A stretch of DNA of 64,000 nucleotides from Carya illinoinensis (lineage: Eukaryota; Streptophyta; Magnoliopsida; Fagales; Juglandaceae), in NCBI RefSeq assembly GCF_018687715.1, contig NC_056767.1, positions 2,976,001 to 3,040,000 on the forward strand. Reading direction: 5' to 3'. Positions 23,691 through 33,920 of the stretch are shown here, piece by piece; within the stretch, counting starts at the first letter, position 1; each line of letters begins with the position of its first letter. The notes under the pieces were generated by a model. That model ran no database searches. It saw only the letters and a program-made list of their open reading frames with translations, and was not told where the DNA came from. The translations under genes were made by a program, and so were the position numbers.

Positions 23691-24140
23691 ATACTCCACA
23701 GTTGTTGTGGCCCCATGTATTCTACGTGTAAATACATACTCCACAGTTATTGTGGCCCCATGTATTCTACACAAACTTGACTTAACATTAAAAATACATA
23801 CTCCACAGTTGTTGTGGCCCCATGTATTCTACACAAATTTGACTTAACATGAAAAATACATACTCCACAGTTGTTGTGGCCCCATGTATTTTACGCATCA
23901 CAATTGTAGTTAAATACATACTCCACAGTTGTTGTGGTCCCATGTATTCTACACAAACTTGACTTAACATTAAAAATACATACTCCACAGTTGTTATGGC
24001 CCCGTGTATTCTACACAAATTTGACTTAACATGAAAAATACATACTCCACAGTTGTTGTGGCCCCATGTATTTTACGCATCACAATTGTAGTTAAATACA
24101 TACTCCACAGTTGTTGTGGCCCCATGTATTCTACACATCA
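23685..24140. repeat. Eight-unit tandem array with 62/62/58-bp higher-order periodicity
   Basis: AAATACATACTCCACAG starts at 23,685, 23,730, 23,792, 23,854, 23,912, 23,974, 24,036 and 24,094, giving spacings 45, 62, 62, 58, 62, 62, 58. The 62+62+58 pattern is a 182-bp higher-order repeat present twice. Each unit holds a dyad, CCACA..TGTGG inside TACAT..ATGTA, able to form a hairpin. The right arm has only a partial unit at about 30,455-30,470, so the array expanded after the arms were copied. Confidence 0.88.
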
Positions 24141-26783
24141 TAATGTACTCAAGATGAAATGTGACTGGAATACGAAAGGACTGAAGTCCTGACGTAATAT
24201 AACGTGACTTGAACATAACTTAGGATACATGACCAACTTGAGATAGAAACATTTTGTAACATGGCATAACATATAATAGACAACATATTTAGCATGACAT
24301 ACTTGCAACAGTGAATATTACATGACTTGACTTACATGTAATAGATGACATATTTAGCATGACGTACTTGTAATGTACAGTAATACATAACAGAATATAT
24401 TATGTAACAGATAAAAATTGATGACAGAATAAATTCTGTATAATAGACAATTCCATGATAACTTGACATGGCATGACACATATGATAACATACATACATA
24501 CACTGTAGTTCTTTTACTTAGCACACATACACAGTAGACTGCTAGTAAGTTAAAAGCTAACTTACCTCGATCTCCGCGTTTCTTATAAAACTTCAAGTGC
24601 GATCACGAGGAACAGGAACTGTAATTAGTGATTCTAAAAGTTAGAACTAAATCACTAACAATTTGAAATATGGAAAATAATAACTTAAAGAGTAAAATTT
24701 TCATTTTACTCACTACATGTGGAAAAATGACCGTTTTACCCATAACTTAAGGATTTTGCATACTAACTCCAAAAGTTTCCAAAATTTACATTCCTTATAT
24801 AAATTTTGTCCTAAACTTAAATATCAACTCAGAAAAATTTAAAACAAAACACAACTATGGAAAACACACTATGGCCGAAACATCCATAGGCCATTTCCCT
24901 TGATTTTTGTTGCAATTCCTTCCAACTTCAAAACTCATGCTTAAACCAAAATTTTGCAACAAATATCTTCCAATTCTAAGTTCAAAACCATACTTAAAAC
25001 ATCCATTTAGAAAAAGCTAATAATTAACACCAAACTTTTTTATAAAAAGATCTAAGCACTTGAATCATAAATTTTGACCTTAAATCAAAATATCTCCAAG
25101 AATTTCAAAAATCAAATCTTACTTCTAACATATTCATAATATCATCCTAACATCAACCATGCTTTAAATCATCAATCTAAAGTCACCAAAATCACAAAAT
25201 AACATTTGGAGTTTTTGGTTTTACACTTAGTCCAAAAACAGAAACTTTTTCCTCAACTAGTTTTGATAAATCTCTTGATCTATGACTTATAATTATATGA
25301 TCTTCAAACCAAACCATCATATGGTTTAAAAAGATGTCCTAAAACATATATAAGCTTCTAATTCAAGATCACATGGTTAGAAATTAACCAAAACATAAAT
25401 TTAGCCAAGAATATCCACACTTTGGCTTATTTGAACATCTCTTTGCATAAAATTTCATATCTTTGAAACTAACATCAAATATCTTCAAAATAATAATATA
25501 ACATGTATATAAGATACTTAGGATCCTCCAATAAAATTGTTAAAGTCATTAGAATAGGTTTAGACCACCAAAGAGTTAAACTTTCTCAAAACAGAAAATG
25601 TTTTTCCTCTTCCAGTTTCTAAGTTTCTAAATCTAAGAAAATCTTTCATCAAAACCTTTAATCATGCAAAATCCTCAACCAATAGTCATATATACATGTT
25701 AACAATACTCCATAAAAATTTCGGACCAATATCTATCCATTAGCTTGGTCAAAAACTCCAAACTATAACATACTCTCCAGATTCACGCCCAGAATGACCT
25801 TTCCATGGTTAAAAATACTTTTGACCGACCAAATGACCATGGAATGATACGAAAAATACATCTACGGAAACTAGACTCAAAGAGGAACAACTTATATGAA
25901 GGAGACTTTATGATAAAATACTTACAAAAGCTTCGAAATGGGTGTGCAAAAGAACTCCAAAAAGCTGTCCGAGAGAGAGTGTTTGGTATTCTTTCAATGG
26001 AAAGCATAAATGAAGATAATTTCATGGGGAGGGGTGGCTGGAGATACTTGTGGATAAGATATGGAAGAGATGAGGCTTGAGTGAGAGTTAAGTGTAGGAC
26101 TCTCTTACCGGAGTGAGAGTGGAGTGTAGGACTCTCTTACCTAATAATATCTACAAAAATCAACTCAAGATATTTTTACCCAATAATATCCACGAAATTA
26201 GCTTAAAATATTTTCTAAATGTGGAGTAGATTTGGAAGAGTAAGGTGGTTAAAATCTTTCCATGTGTATTTTAAATCTATGTTCTTAAGATATTTTCCAA
26301 ATGTGTATTTTGCTTAGGTGTTATGATCTCACACCTTGATTTCCTTCACAATTCGATCTAATGGTTTATCTTTGTGCTAAGTATCTAATACTATTCATTA
26401 TGTATGGTTAAGATCTTGCCAAGTATCCAAATAAAATTTCGCTAACCTAATTTGGACATTTCACACTGTGATTTTGAAAACACTGCGTTTAGTACGTTTA
26501 CCGAGATTACTATTCACTCCAAAAATAAACGTAATAAACTTAGTACTGAAAAATCCTAAATATTCAATTAAGCCTAGTGGTGTAGACTATAATGTATTCT
26601 GACACTTCTAACTATCTCAAATAATTAAAATCGCATTTCTGGCACCATAGTGAGTGATAACACTAACTATGTTGACAGGCTAAAACCTATGCGATTAGTC
26701 GATTCGTGTAAACTTACGGAATTTTCACGAGGTTCTTAAGGTCAAAAGAAATTCCACAATTGAATTTCTAGCGGGCTGTTACA
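24141..26783 (-). repeat. Internal LTR copy (3' LTR) of the gypsy-type element
   Basis: On the minus strand, sequence starting TGTAACAGCCCGC at 26,783 runs without a break through 25,610 and 25,571 to about 24,141. I read this as one complete LTR in natural order (segment P then Q). The distal half contains a TATA-like TTATAAG, then ACGCGGAGATCGAGGTAAGT, consistent with U3-R-U5. Its P segment differs clearly from the two outer P copies, for example at 25,780-25,880 and 26,090-26,140. The exact U5 end was not determined and no primer-binding site was seen. Confidence 0.65.
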
Positions 26784-26830
26784 ATCTCCCCTCCTAAAAA
26801 AAAAAATTTCGTCCTCGAAATCGAAGTAAG
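26784..26830 (-). other. Polypurine tract and polyprotein tail remnant
   Basis: Minus-strand sequence just before the LTR reads TTCGAGGACGAAA, an A/T run, then AGGAGGGGAGATTG. This is the usual end of plant gypsy polyproteins followed by the purine primer for plus-strand DNA synthesis. It fixes TGTAACAG as the LTR start and the minus strand as the sense strand of this core. Confidence 0.75.
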
Positions 26831-27117
26831 TAAGAAATAGCAATTTAATGAGGAGATGTTGCTTACCAACCTACTGTCTATCCCGTATATATTTGCCTTT
26901 GAGATTATGTCATTCCTTAACTCTCTTACTTTAATCAACAATTAGATTATACTTCTTTGCACAAGGTTGGCCAAGTTGTAACGACATACTCTCCAAACCT
27001 AAAACTTTAAGTAAATAATCTTCCGAAACTCTTCTTTAGAAAAGCATATGTGATATACTTTAAATGTTCTTGTAAATACCATAGTTAGTAGAGAATTCAT
27101 CAAAATTAAGCCGTTAA

Positions 27118-27118
<1 letters not shown>

Positions 27119-27147
<29 letters not shown>
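27119..27147. repeat. (CT)14 microsatellite
   Basis: A short perfect CT run about 205 bp upstream of the TATA box of the antisense ORF. It is followed at about 27,212-27,290 by two imperfect ~50-bp direct repeats (TTCTTCTGTAATTGTCAGGC-type). Confidence 0.9.
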
Positions 27148-27148
<1 letters not shown>

Positions 27149-27351
27149 AACAAAATCGGTGGCACTCTGTTTTAGACTAGACAACTCTGATCCGCATGAT
27201 TTTTATAGGTCTTCTGTAGTTTTCAGGCGTCGCATAGCTATGACACTACTTTGTTCTTCTGTAATTGTCAGGCACCGCAGCTATGATACTACATTGCTCT
27301 TGTCTCTTGTAGAGAAATGATTCACGAGAGATGATTCGTCATAATTTTCTC

Positions 27352-27359
27352 TATAAAAG
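27352..27359 (+). promoter_or_regulatory. TATA box for the antisense ORF
   Basis: TATAAAAG lies 101 bp before the ATG at 27,460. The interval after it is pyrimidine-rich, typical of a plant leader. An upstream ATG at 27,405 opens a different frame that overlaps the main start and stops after it, so translation of the main ORF may be limited. Confidence 0.55.
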
Positions 27360-27459
27360 AATTATTCAGTTCATCTTCTTTCTCATCTCATCTTCTTCAC
27401 TTTTATGAAATTAGTCTGCATTCTTACTCTGCAATCTCTTTCTGCTTACTCACTTTGCA

Positions 27460-27888
27460 ATGGCTCAGCAATCTTCTCATTGCCAAAACATGAGGTATTC
27501 TGCACCTCGTTCACCAGTCGTTTCTGCTTCTTCCGTAGGTGCTATTATGCAATCAAATAATGATTTGACTAATAAGTCAGAAAATGAACTTATCTACGAG
27601 CTTGTGAGTCTCGGTACTCGATACTCATCAGCCATTGTCGCATATTCTCAGCGACTGCAATCCAGGACTGGTGGGGTTGACAAACTCCACGAGAGTATTT
27701 CTATCCTTCAGAGGCTTCTTATGGAATCCAACATGAAGATAGAAGCAGTAAAGCGAGAGAACAGAGATTTAAAATCTTTGCTTAACTCTTCTTTTCGAGT
27801 GGCTACTCCTTTAGATAGGAGAGGCATGCAGATTTTTGAAGAACAAGAACGTTTAAAGATTGAGGCAAAGAGCCTCAAATTTCTGTAA
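27460..27888 (+). CDS. Intact antisense ORF in gypsy-derived core, 142-aa coiled-coil protein, family unknown
   Basis: The frame encodes 142 residues and ends with TAA, followed by AATAAA-like signals at about 27,900-27,912. I do not recognise the family. The N-terminal ~35 residues are serine-rich. Residues about 40-105 look helical, with heptad-like leucines (LHESISILQRLLMESNMKIE, then KRENRDLKSLL). The C-terminus is charged (RRGMQIFEEQERLKIEAKSL). It runs opposite to the retroelement sense strand, between the gag remnant and the polypurine tract. Antisense ORFs in that position are known in some plant gypsy elements. It is free of stops while gag is broken and pol is absent, and has a TATA box and leader. 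It could be a captured host gene or an element-encoded accessory protein. Confidence 0.55.
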   Translation: MAQQSSHCQNMRYSAPRSPVVSASSVGAIMQSNNDLTNKSENELIYELVSLGTRYSSAIVAYSQRLQSRTGGVDKLHESISILQRLLMESNMKIEAVKRENRDLKSLLNSSFRVATPLDRRGMQIFEEQERLKIEAKSLKFL

Positions 27889-28704
27889 TTTTGCTTTATA
27901 ATAATAAAATAATACTTCACAAATATTCATATTTGTGTTTCTATCTTCTGGTATATGTTTTATGTACTCCATTTTATTTCTTTCAGGGATTTTCATATAT
28001 ATGACATGATCCAATGACTCATATAAATATGCATTTAATCATGCATATCCAAACTCTCAGTAATCTTCAAGTTAATAAAAACCTCAAGGAGTTCTACTGG
28101 TCTAGGACTAACTTACTTCTTTATAATCGCAACAATCAGTCATCTTCCTAGGTGGTACTTCGATAATTGACCAGTTAATAACTTAAACTTGAGACTTTCT
28201 CTCTTATGATTGTCATAACTCTTTTATCCAACATAAGTTATCACTTATTCTAACTCTAAATGATTTGTTCCTAATGTTCACATAAATCCTCAAGACCAAG
28301 ATTTTACTCCCCATTAATAGTCTTCAAAAGAAGATCGATCTATGTATCCTAAAGATAGTGCTTTGCCAGAAATCATTTATTGGCGGCGTGGTAATACTAT
28401 TATCATAAATGAATCCTACTAAGGATAAAGCTTCTCCTAATCAAATTACTCTTCCAAGCACAATTTCTATCGTATTCTCAGAATCAAAACAATCCTCCAA
28501 ATATGTAGAATACCATTCATCAATCCTACATATCCTTTCTCATATTACTAAAATGTATTCTATATCTACATTGGTATGAACAATAATACTTCTAATGAAA
28601 ATTGTTACTCTTACCACTAGGGTAACAATTCAACTTCCAAGCTGAATTCTCAAGCACCACAATTAATAGAAATAATGATTCGTTTGAATCAAACAATGTA
28701 CAAT
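27889..28704. other. Core of compound element, no coding recognised
   Basis: AT-rich sequence lies between the antisense ORF and the gag remnant. Reverse transcriptase, integrase and protease would be expected here in a complete gypsy element, but no motif of any of them is visible on the minus strand. Confidence 0.5.
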
Positions 28705-28923
28705 TTACCAACCCCAATGACTTGACTTACTCCAAAATAACAATAATGCAATACTACCATCAATTGCAATCAGATCAACGTTAACTATGTTTACCTCAAC
28801 TAATCCTTCATCCATCGGGAAATTCTGATCCTCTTGATTATTATCTCCCTTAGGATTCCGAGGTATTCTATCACGAGTCATGTGTCCCTTCTTGAAACAC
28901 ACGAGTATATGTATAAAAACCAC
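28705..28923 (-). pseudogene. gag zinc-knuckle remnant
   Basis: The minus frame contains CFKKGHMTRD followed by RIPRNPKGDN, a CCHC nucleocapsid knuckle in which the second cysteine is missing and the last is replaced by arginine-isoleucine. This marks the core as a gypsy-type retroelement in minus orientation, whose pol is deleted. Confidence 0.6.
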
Positions 28924-29056
28924 ATACTACCTTTCATACCTTAAGAAATTGAAGCCTACTGAAGACTAAAATTTCAAGCCTAATGTTTGGTGCATTTCCT
29001 AAGGACATGTGAATTTACTGCCCAGAGACGTATTTCTTTAAGTATGACTTTAAGAA

Positions 29057-31413
29057 CCTTTGGTGGTCTAAACCTATTCTAATGACTTTGATAATTTTAT
29101 TGGAGGATCCTAAACATCTTATATACATGTTATATTATTATTTTGAAGATATTTGATGTTAGTTTCAAAGATATGAAATTTTATGCAAAGAGATATTCAA
29201 ATAAGTCAAAGTGTGGATATTCTTGGCTAAATTTATGTTTTGGTTAATTTCTAACCATATGATCTTGAATTAGAAGCTTATATATGTTTTAAGACATCTT
29301 TTTAAACCATGTGATGGTTTGGTTTGAAGATCATATATTTATAAGTCATAGATCAAGAGATTTATCAAAACTAGTTGAGGGAAAAGTTTATGTTTTTGGA
29401 CTAAGTGTAAAACCAAAAACTCCAAATGTTATTTTGTGATTTTGGTGACTTTAGTTTGATGATTTAAAGCATGGTTGATATTAGGATGATATTATGAATA
29501 TGTTAGAAGTAAGATTTGATTTTTGAAATTCTTGGAGATGTTTTGATTTAAGGTCAAAACTTGTGATTCAAGTACTTTGATCTTTTTACAAAAAAGTTTG
29601 GTGTTGATTATTAGCTTTTTCTAAATGGATGTTTTAAGTATGGTTTTGAACTTAGGATTGGAAGATGTTTGTTGCAAAATTTTGGTTTAAGCATGAGTTT
29701 TGAAGTTGGAAGGAATTGCAACAAAAATAAAGGGAAATGGCCTATGGATGTTTCGACCATAGTGTGTTCTTCATAGTTGTGTTTTGTTTTAAATTTTTCT
29801 GAGTTGATATTTAAGTTTAGGACAAGATTTACATGAGGAATGTAAATTTTGGAAACTTTTGGAGTTAGTATGCAAAATCCTTAAGTTATGGGTAAAACGG
29901 TCATTTTCCCACATGTAAAGAGTAAAATAAAAATTTTACTCTTTAAGTTAGTATTTTCCATATTTCAAATTATTAGTGATTTAGTTCTAACTTTTAGAAT
30001 CACTAATTACAGTTCCTCGTGATCGCACTTGAAGTTTTATAAGAAACGCGGAGATCGAGGTAAGTTAGCTTTTAACTTACTAGCAGTCTACTGTGTATGT
30101 GTGCTAAGTAAAAGAATTACAGTGCATGTATGTATGTTATCATATATGTCATGCCATGCCAAGTTATCATGTAATTGTCTATTATACAGAATTTATTCTG
30201 TCATCAATTTTTATCTGTTACACAATATATTCTGTCATGTATTACTATACATTACAAATATGTCATGCTAAATATGTTGTCTGTTATATGTTATGCCATA
30301 TTACAAAATGTTACTATCTCAAGTTGGTTATGTATTTCAAATTATGTTCAAGTTACGTTATGTTACGTCAGGGCTTCAGTCCTTTCATATTCCAGTCACG
30401 TTTCACAGTTTCTAAGTATTTAAATCTAAGAACATCTTTCAAGGAGTATGTATTTAACAGTTTCTAAGTTTTTAAATCTAAGAACATCTTTCATCAAAAC
30501 CTTTAATCATGCAAAAATCCTCAACCAATAGCCACATATACATGTTAACAATACTCCATAAAAATTTCGGACCAATATCTATCCATTAGCTTGGTCAAAA
30601 ACTCCAAACTATAACATATTCTCCAGTTTATCTCTCAGAATGACCTTTTTATAGTTTACACAATATTTGACTGACCAAATGATCTTCAAATGGGGTAAAT
30701 AAGATATCCATGTAAACTAGACTCAAAAAGGAACAACTTATATGAAGGAGACTTTATGATAAAACACTTACAACAGCTTCGAAATGGGTATGCAAAAGAT
30801 CTCCTAAAATCTGTCCGAGAGAGAGTGTTTGATAATCTTTTATTAGAAGGAGTAATTGAAGATAAGTTCATGGGTGCTGGCTAGACACATTTATGGACGA
30901 GATAAGGGAGGTGATAAGGCTGGAGTTGAGAGTTAAGTGTGGTTTTCTCCTACCCAAAATATCTATAAAAGATTATCTCATAATATTCTATCCAATAATA
31001 TCTACAAAAATCAACTTAAGATATTTTTATCTAATAATATATATAAAAATCAACTCAAAATATTTTTACCCAATAATATTCACGAAAATTACCTCAAGAT
31101 ATTTCTTTTTATCTAATAATATTTACAGTTTTGAACAGACGTTTTGTCCGAAAATATGAAAAAATGTTATTGCGCCATAAGACTTTAAATAACCCTCCGA
31201 GTCTAATGGCACAAACCATAATACATTTTGACACTTCTAACTATCTCCAATAATCAAAAATACACTTCTAATACCATAGTAAATAATAACACTAACTATG
31301 TAGTTAGACAAAAACCTATACGATTAATGGATTCGTGAAAACTTATGGGTTTTTTCACGAGATTCCTAAAGTTAATAGAAATTTCACAATTGAATTTCTA
31401 GCGGGCTGTTACA
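29057..31413 (-). repeat. Right terminal inverted arm of the compound element
   Basis: From the right end inward: segment P (31,413 to about 30,440, minus orientation), a partial array unit, then segment Q in plus orientation (about 30,410 back to 29,057). It is the reverse complement of 22,727-25,571. Q here is joined at 29,057 to core sequence rather than to P, so the P-Q order seen in the internal LTR is broken. Shared small ORFs in both arms reflect this identity and are not treated as genes. Confidence 0.82.
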
Positions 31414-31478
31414 CAAACTCTGTAATTGATCAATTTATCAATGATATTTGATATGTCATTTCTAAAAAAAATAAAAAC
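31414..31478 (+). mobile_element. 3' end of the interrupted LINE, with A-rich tail
   Basis: The right CAAAC duplication (31,414-31,418) leads into CTGTAATTGATC, which continues the LINE reading frame for two codons past the interruption and then stops. The A-rich tail is at 31,464-31,478. This shows that the 8.7-kb unit sits just before the LINE stop codon. Confidence 0.8.
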
Positions 31479-32642
31479 ACTTAAATCCAGTCAAAATATT
31501 TATATAAAAATAAATTTATAAATTAATTATTTTTATTATAATTATTTTTTATTATAAATTAAATTTAATGAATCACTTATAATAATGCTTTATATTTTGA
31601 ATAATGTTAATATAAACTTTTATTTTGATCGTTCTTATATTTAATTTTTTTTACTTATTGATTAAGAAAGAGTTATTAGTGTATTGATTTTTTTTTATTT
31701 TTTAAAAATATTTAAATATGTTTAAAAAATGTTTGTAATAAAAAAAAGAGAAGAAAAGAAGTGCAATTTGCACTAGGGGCACACCGAGTGAGCAAATTGA
31801 AGAGGTATAGTAGCATTACCCTTATAAATTTATTTTTATGTAATCAATTTATTTTGATAGCCTTTTTCAAAATTAAAAAAAAAATTAAATTATTTATACG
31901 TTATTGTTACAAAAAATTAATTTTATATGTTGACATATTAGTTGATTTCATTTTGACTAATTAAGTTAGCGTATAACTTTACTTTCATTTTGACTAATTT
32001 CATTTTGACTAATAATTTTGATTAATTAATGAGTAAAAAGCAAGATCAATTATATGATTTCTTTATGGAAATATATGTAGGTGGGCCGGGCACATGATTA
32101 TGATATTATAATAACAGTTGATTAATTACGAAATTGTTTATTTATAATTAAACATTTTGTCTGATCAATACCTAGCATAATATCAAAGAATTAAAATTGT
32201 TTTTTTAATTTTTTTAATATTTTTTAATATCAGTCAATTATATCATACCATAAAACTAAAAAGATCTGAATTAATATAATTAAAATGATGATGAACATTG
32301 TTTTTAGCGTGTAATATTTTGATACAACAAAAATAATGTTAAGCTCATATAATTAAATACTTGTAAAATCACATTATTTTATGTTGCCCTTTGAATAAAT
32401 CATAACTATGCGGCTCAATAAAGACAGAAGGCAAAAAATAAAGAATGAACAAAACAAAAATATTATGATTTATTATTTTATTTGAATTAAAAAAATTTAA
32501 TATGACCCAAAATTGATTTTGATTAAAAAAAAAATCTTTGTTACAAATGGAAGGAATATTGCGTCTATAATGTTTTTTTTTTTTTTTAATAATTATAAGC
32601 CATAAGTATAATGCAGTATGTCTCCCTGGAGACACTGAAAGT
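31479..32642. other. Intergenic; contains a segment duplicated at 48.2-48.6 kb
   Basis: About 31,800-32,190 matches 48,230-48,610 in direct orientation, for example TTTCTTTATGGAAATATATG then ACAGTTGATTAATTAC. No coding is seen. MITE-like AT-rich sequence flanks the match on the left. Confidence 0.7.
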
Positions 32643-33105
32643 GATGATTACCAGAAAGGGGAGGAGAATCTCAGTCTCCCACATTGAGATACCAGACTTG
32701 ATGGAGACGAAAACGAATATATCATCATGATAAAGACCAAATTATATATGTCATTACTATTTATGTTCGATTTGAGTGTTGCTCTTATGTTAGAGGGCCA
32801 TGTCTGGTGGCCGATCTCAGGACTTGAATGAATCTAGCCCCATGTACATAGAGGATTGGGCAGGTTACATGCATTTCTAGCCCAGTTCAGTGCTAGTTCA
32901 TTTCAGTCCGGTTTAATAAAGATTTGATTGATTCTTTCACTGTTTCAGTGGCCCAGTTTTGCACAGGTTTGCACCAGTTGAGCCCAATTTTGGTCTAGTT
33001 TTACGATCCCTCAAAATAAGTAGTTTATTAGACAATTATGAAGTCCTTTTTAGCATATATAATCTCAAGCATTTTGCCATCAATATTATACCTCTTTAAT
33101 TTGGA
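32643..33105. repeat. Copy 2 of the dispersed duplication (pair of 3,989-5,130)
   Basis: This is the insertion-free version of the segment at 4-5 kb. GAGGGCCATGTCTGGTGG lies at about 32,790 and the block ends near TTATACCTCTTTAATTTGG at 33,105. It is noncoding. Confidence 0.85.
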
Positions 33106-33347
33106 TACCGCTTTCTATAATCAAAATTGCAAAAAAATTATGTGCAATCACTTTGTTGTTATGTCCCACCTATAATTTCTACTTCTTTTGTCATGCATAT
33201 GTCTATTCTATTATGAATTTATCTAATTATTTTTTACATGTTACTATTGGGTCCACTTTATTTTTATTTTTATAATTTCAAATGTTCCTGTTGTTTGCCT
33301 TTGGTCTTGATTGGCTTTGTAATTTATTACATATATTCGTATGACTA

Positions 33348-33549
33348 GGGCCCAGGGGCGGAACTAGAAAATTTGGTTTAGGGGGCAAGTTACAAAAAAA
33401 AAAAAAAAAAAAAAATCTAAGGGGGGTCAAATATTAATTTTCATATAATTTACTTTATAAAAACACATTTAAAATTGTAATTTTCCTATGATTTTAAAAA
33501 TTTTGGTGGGGCCAAAGCCCCCCAAGGCCTCAGTAGTTCCGCCCCTGCA
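33348..33549. mobile_element. 202-bp hAT-like MITE with 8-bp target duplication
   Basis: CAGGGGCGGAACTA near the left end is inverted as TAGTTCCGCCCCTG at the right end. The unit is flanked by TATGACTA at 33,340-33,347 and 33,550-33,557. It contains a run of about 23 A's near 33,394-33,416. The outermost few bases are not perfectly complementary. Confidence 0.82.
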
Positions 33550-33733
33550 TATGACTATATAATTTTTTCTACGTATAAGTACTGCATGTAAAGAAATTAC
33601 CTAATAAACAATCAAAAATATTTACCTCAGAACAAGAAGAAATCATACCACACGGTGTCGAGATTGAGAAGCAGAGACAAAGTTTTCAGGAATTGAAAGA
33701 TGTCATGAGCAATTTGAACAAAGAGCAATTTTA

Positions 33734-33920
33734 CACAACCTCTTCACACCATTTTTTTTATTTTTTAATATTTTTAATATTTTTTGAATTTATTCTTTTT
33801 AAACTAATTAAATTCTTATATAAATTATCCATATAATAAATATTTGATAAAAGAAAAAAAGAAAAAAAATTAAAAAAAATGTAGTGTATGGAAATTGTGT
33901 GAATAGAAAGAGGTTGTATA
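33734..33920. mobile_element. MITE of the ACACAACCTC family
   Basis: TTACACAACCTCTTCACACC at the left is inverted as GTGTGAATAGAAAGAGGTTGTA at the right, with an AT-rich core containing TCTTTTTAAACTAATTAAATT. Related copies lie at about 5,641-5,795 and 56,930-57,150. Confidence 0.65.

Larger units (their letters stand above)
22727..31413. mobile_element. 8.7-kb compound element with inverted gypsy-LTR termini
   Basis: Both ends read inward as TGTAACAG[T/C]CCGCTAGAAATTC, and the unit is flanked by CAAAC on both sides. The left arm, 22,727-25,571, is the reverse complement of the right arm, 29,057-31,413. The outer ~960 bp are nearly identical (one mismatch in a 30-bp sample; about 99% by eye); the inner ~1.4 kb are about 95% by eye. 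An LTR start placed next to a polypurine tract at 26,783 shows that TGTAACAG is the U3 end of a gypsy-type LTR. Both termini of the unit are therefore U3 ends, unlike a normal retrotransposon with U3 at one end and U5 at the other. Joining the flanks restores LINE sequence, so this was one clean insertion. Confidence 0.85.

Noticed and set aside
23685..24140. Regularly spaced repeats resembling a CRISPR array
   Set aside because: Spacers are themselves repeats with 62/62/58 periodicity, and the sequence is plant nuclear DNA without cas genes.
24354..24596. 80-codon ORF mirrored at 30,029-30,271
   Set aside because: Falls across the R/U5-like part of the LTR; conserved only because the arms are near-identical copies.
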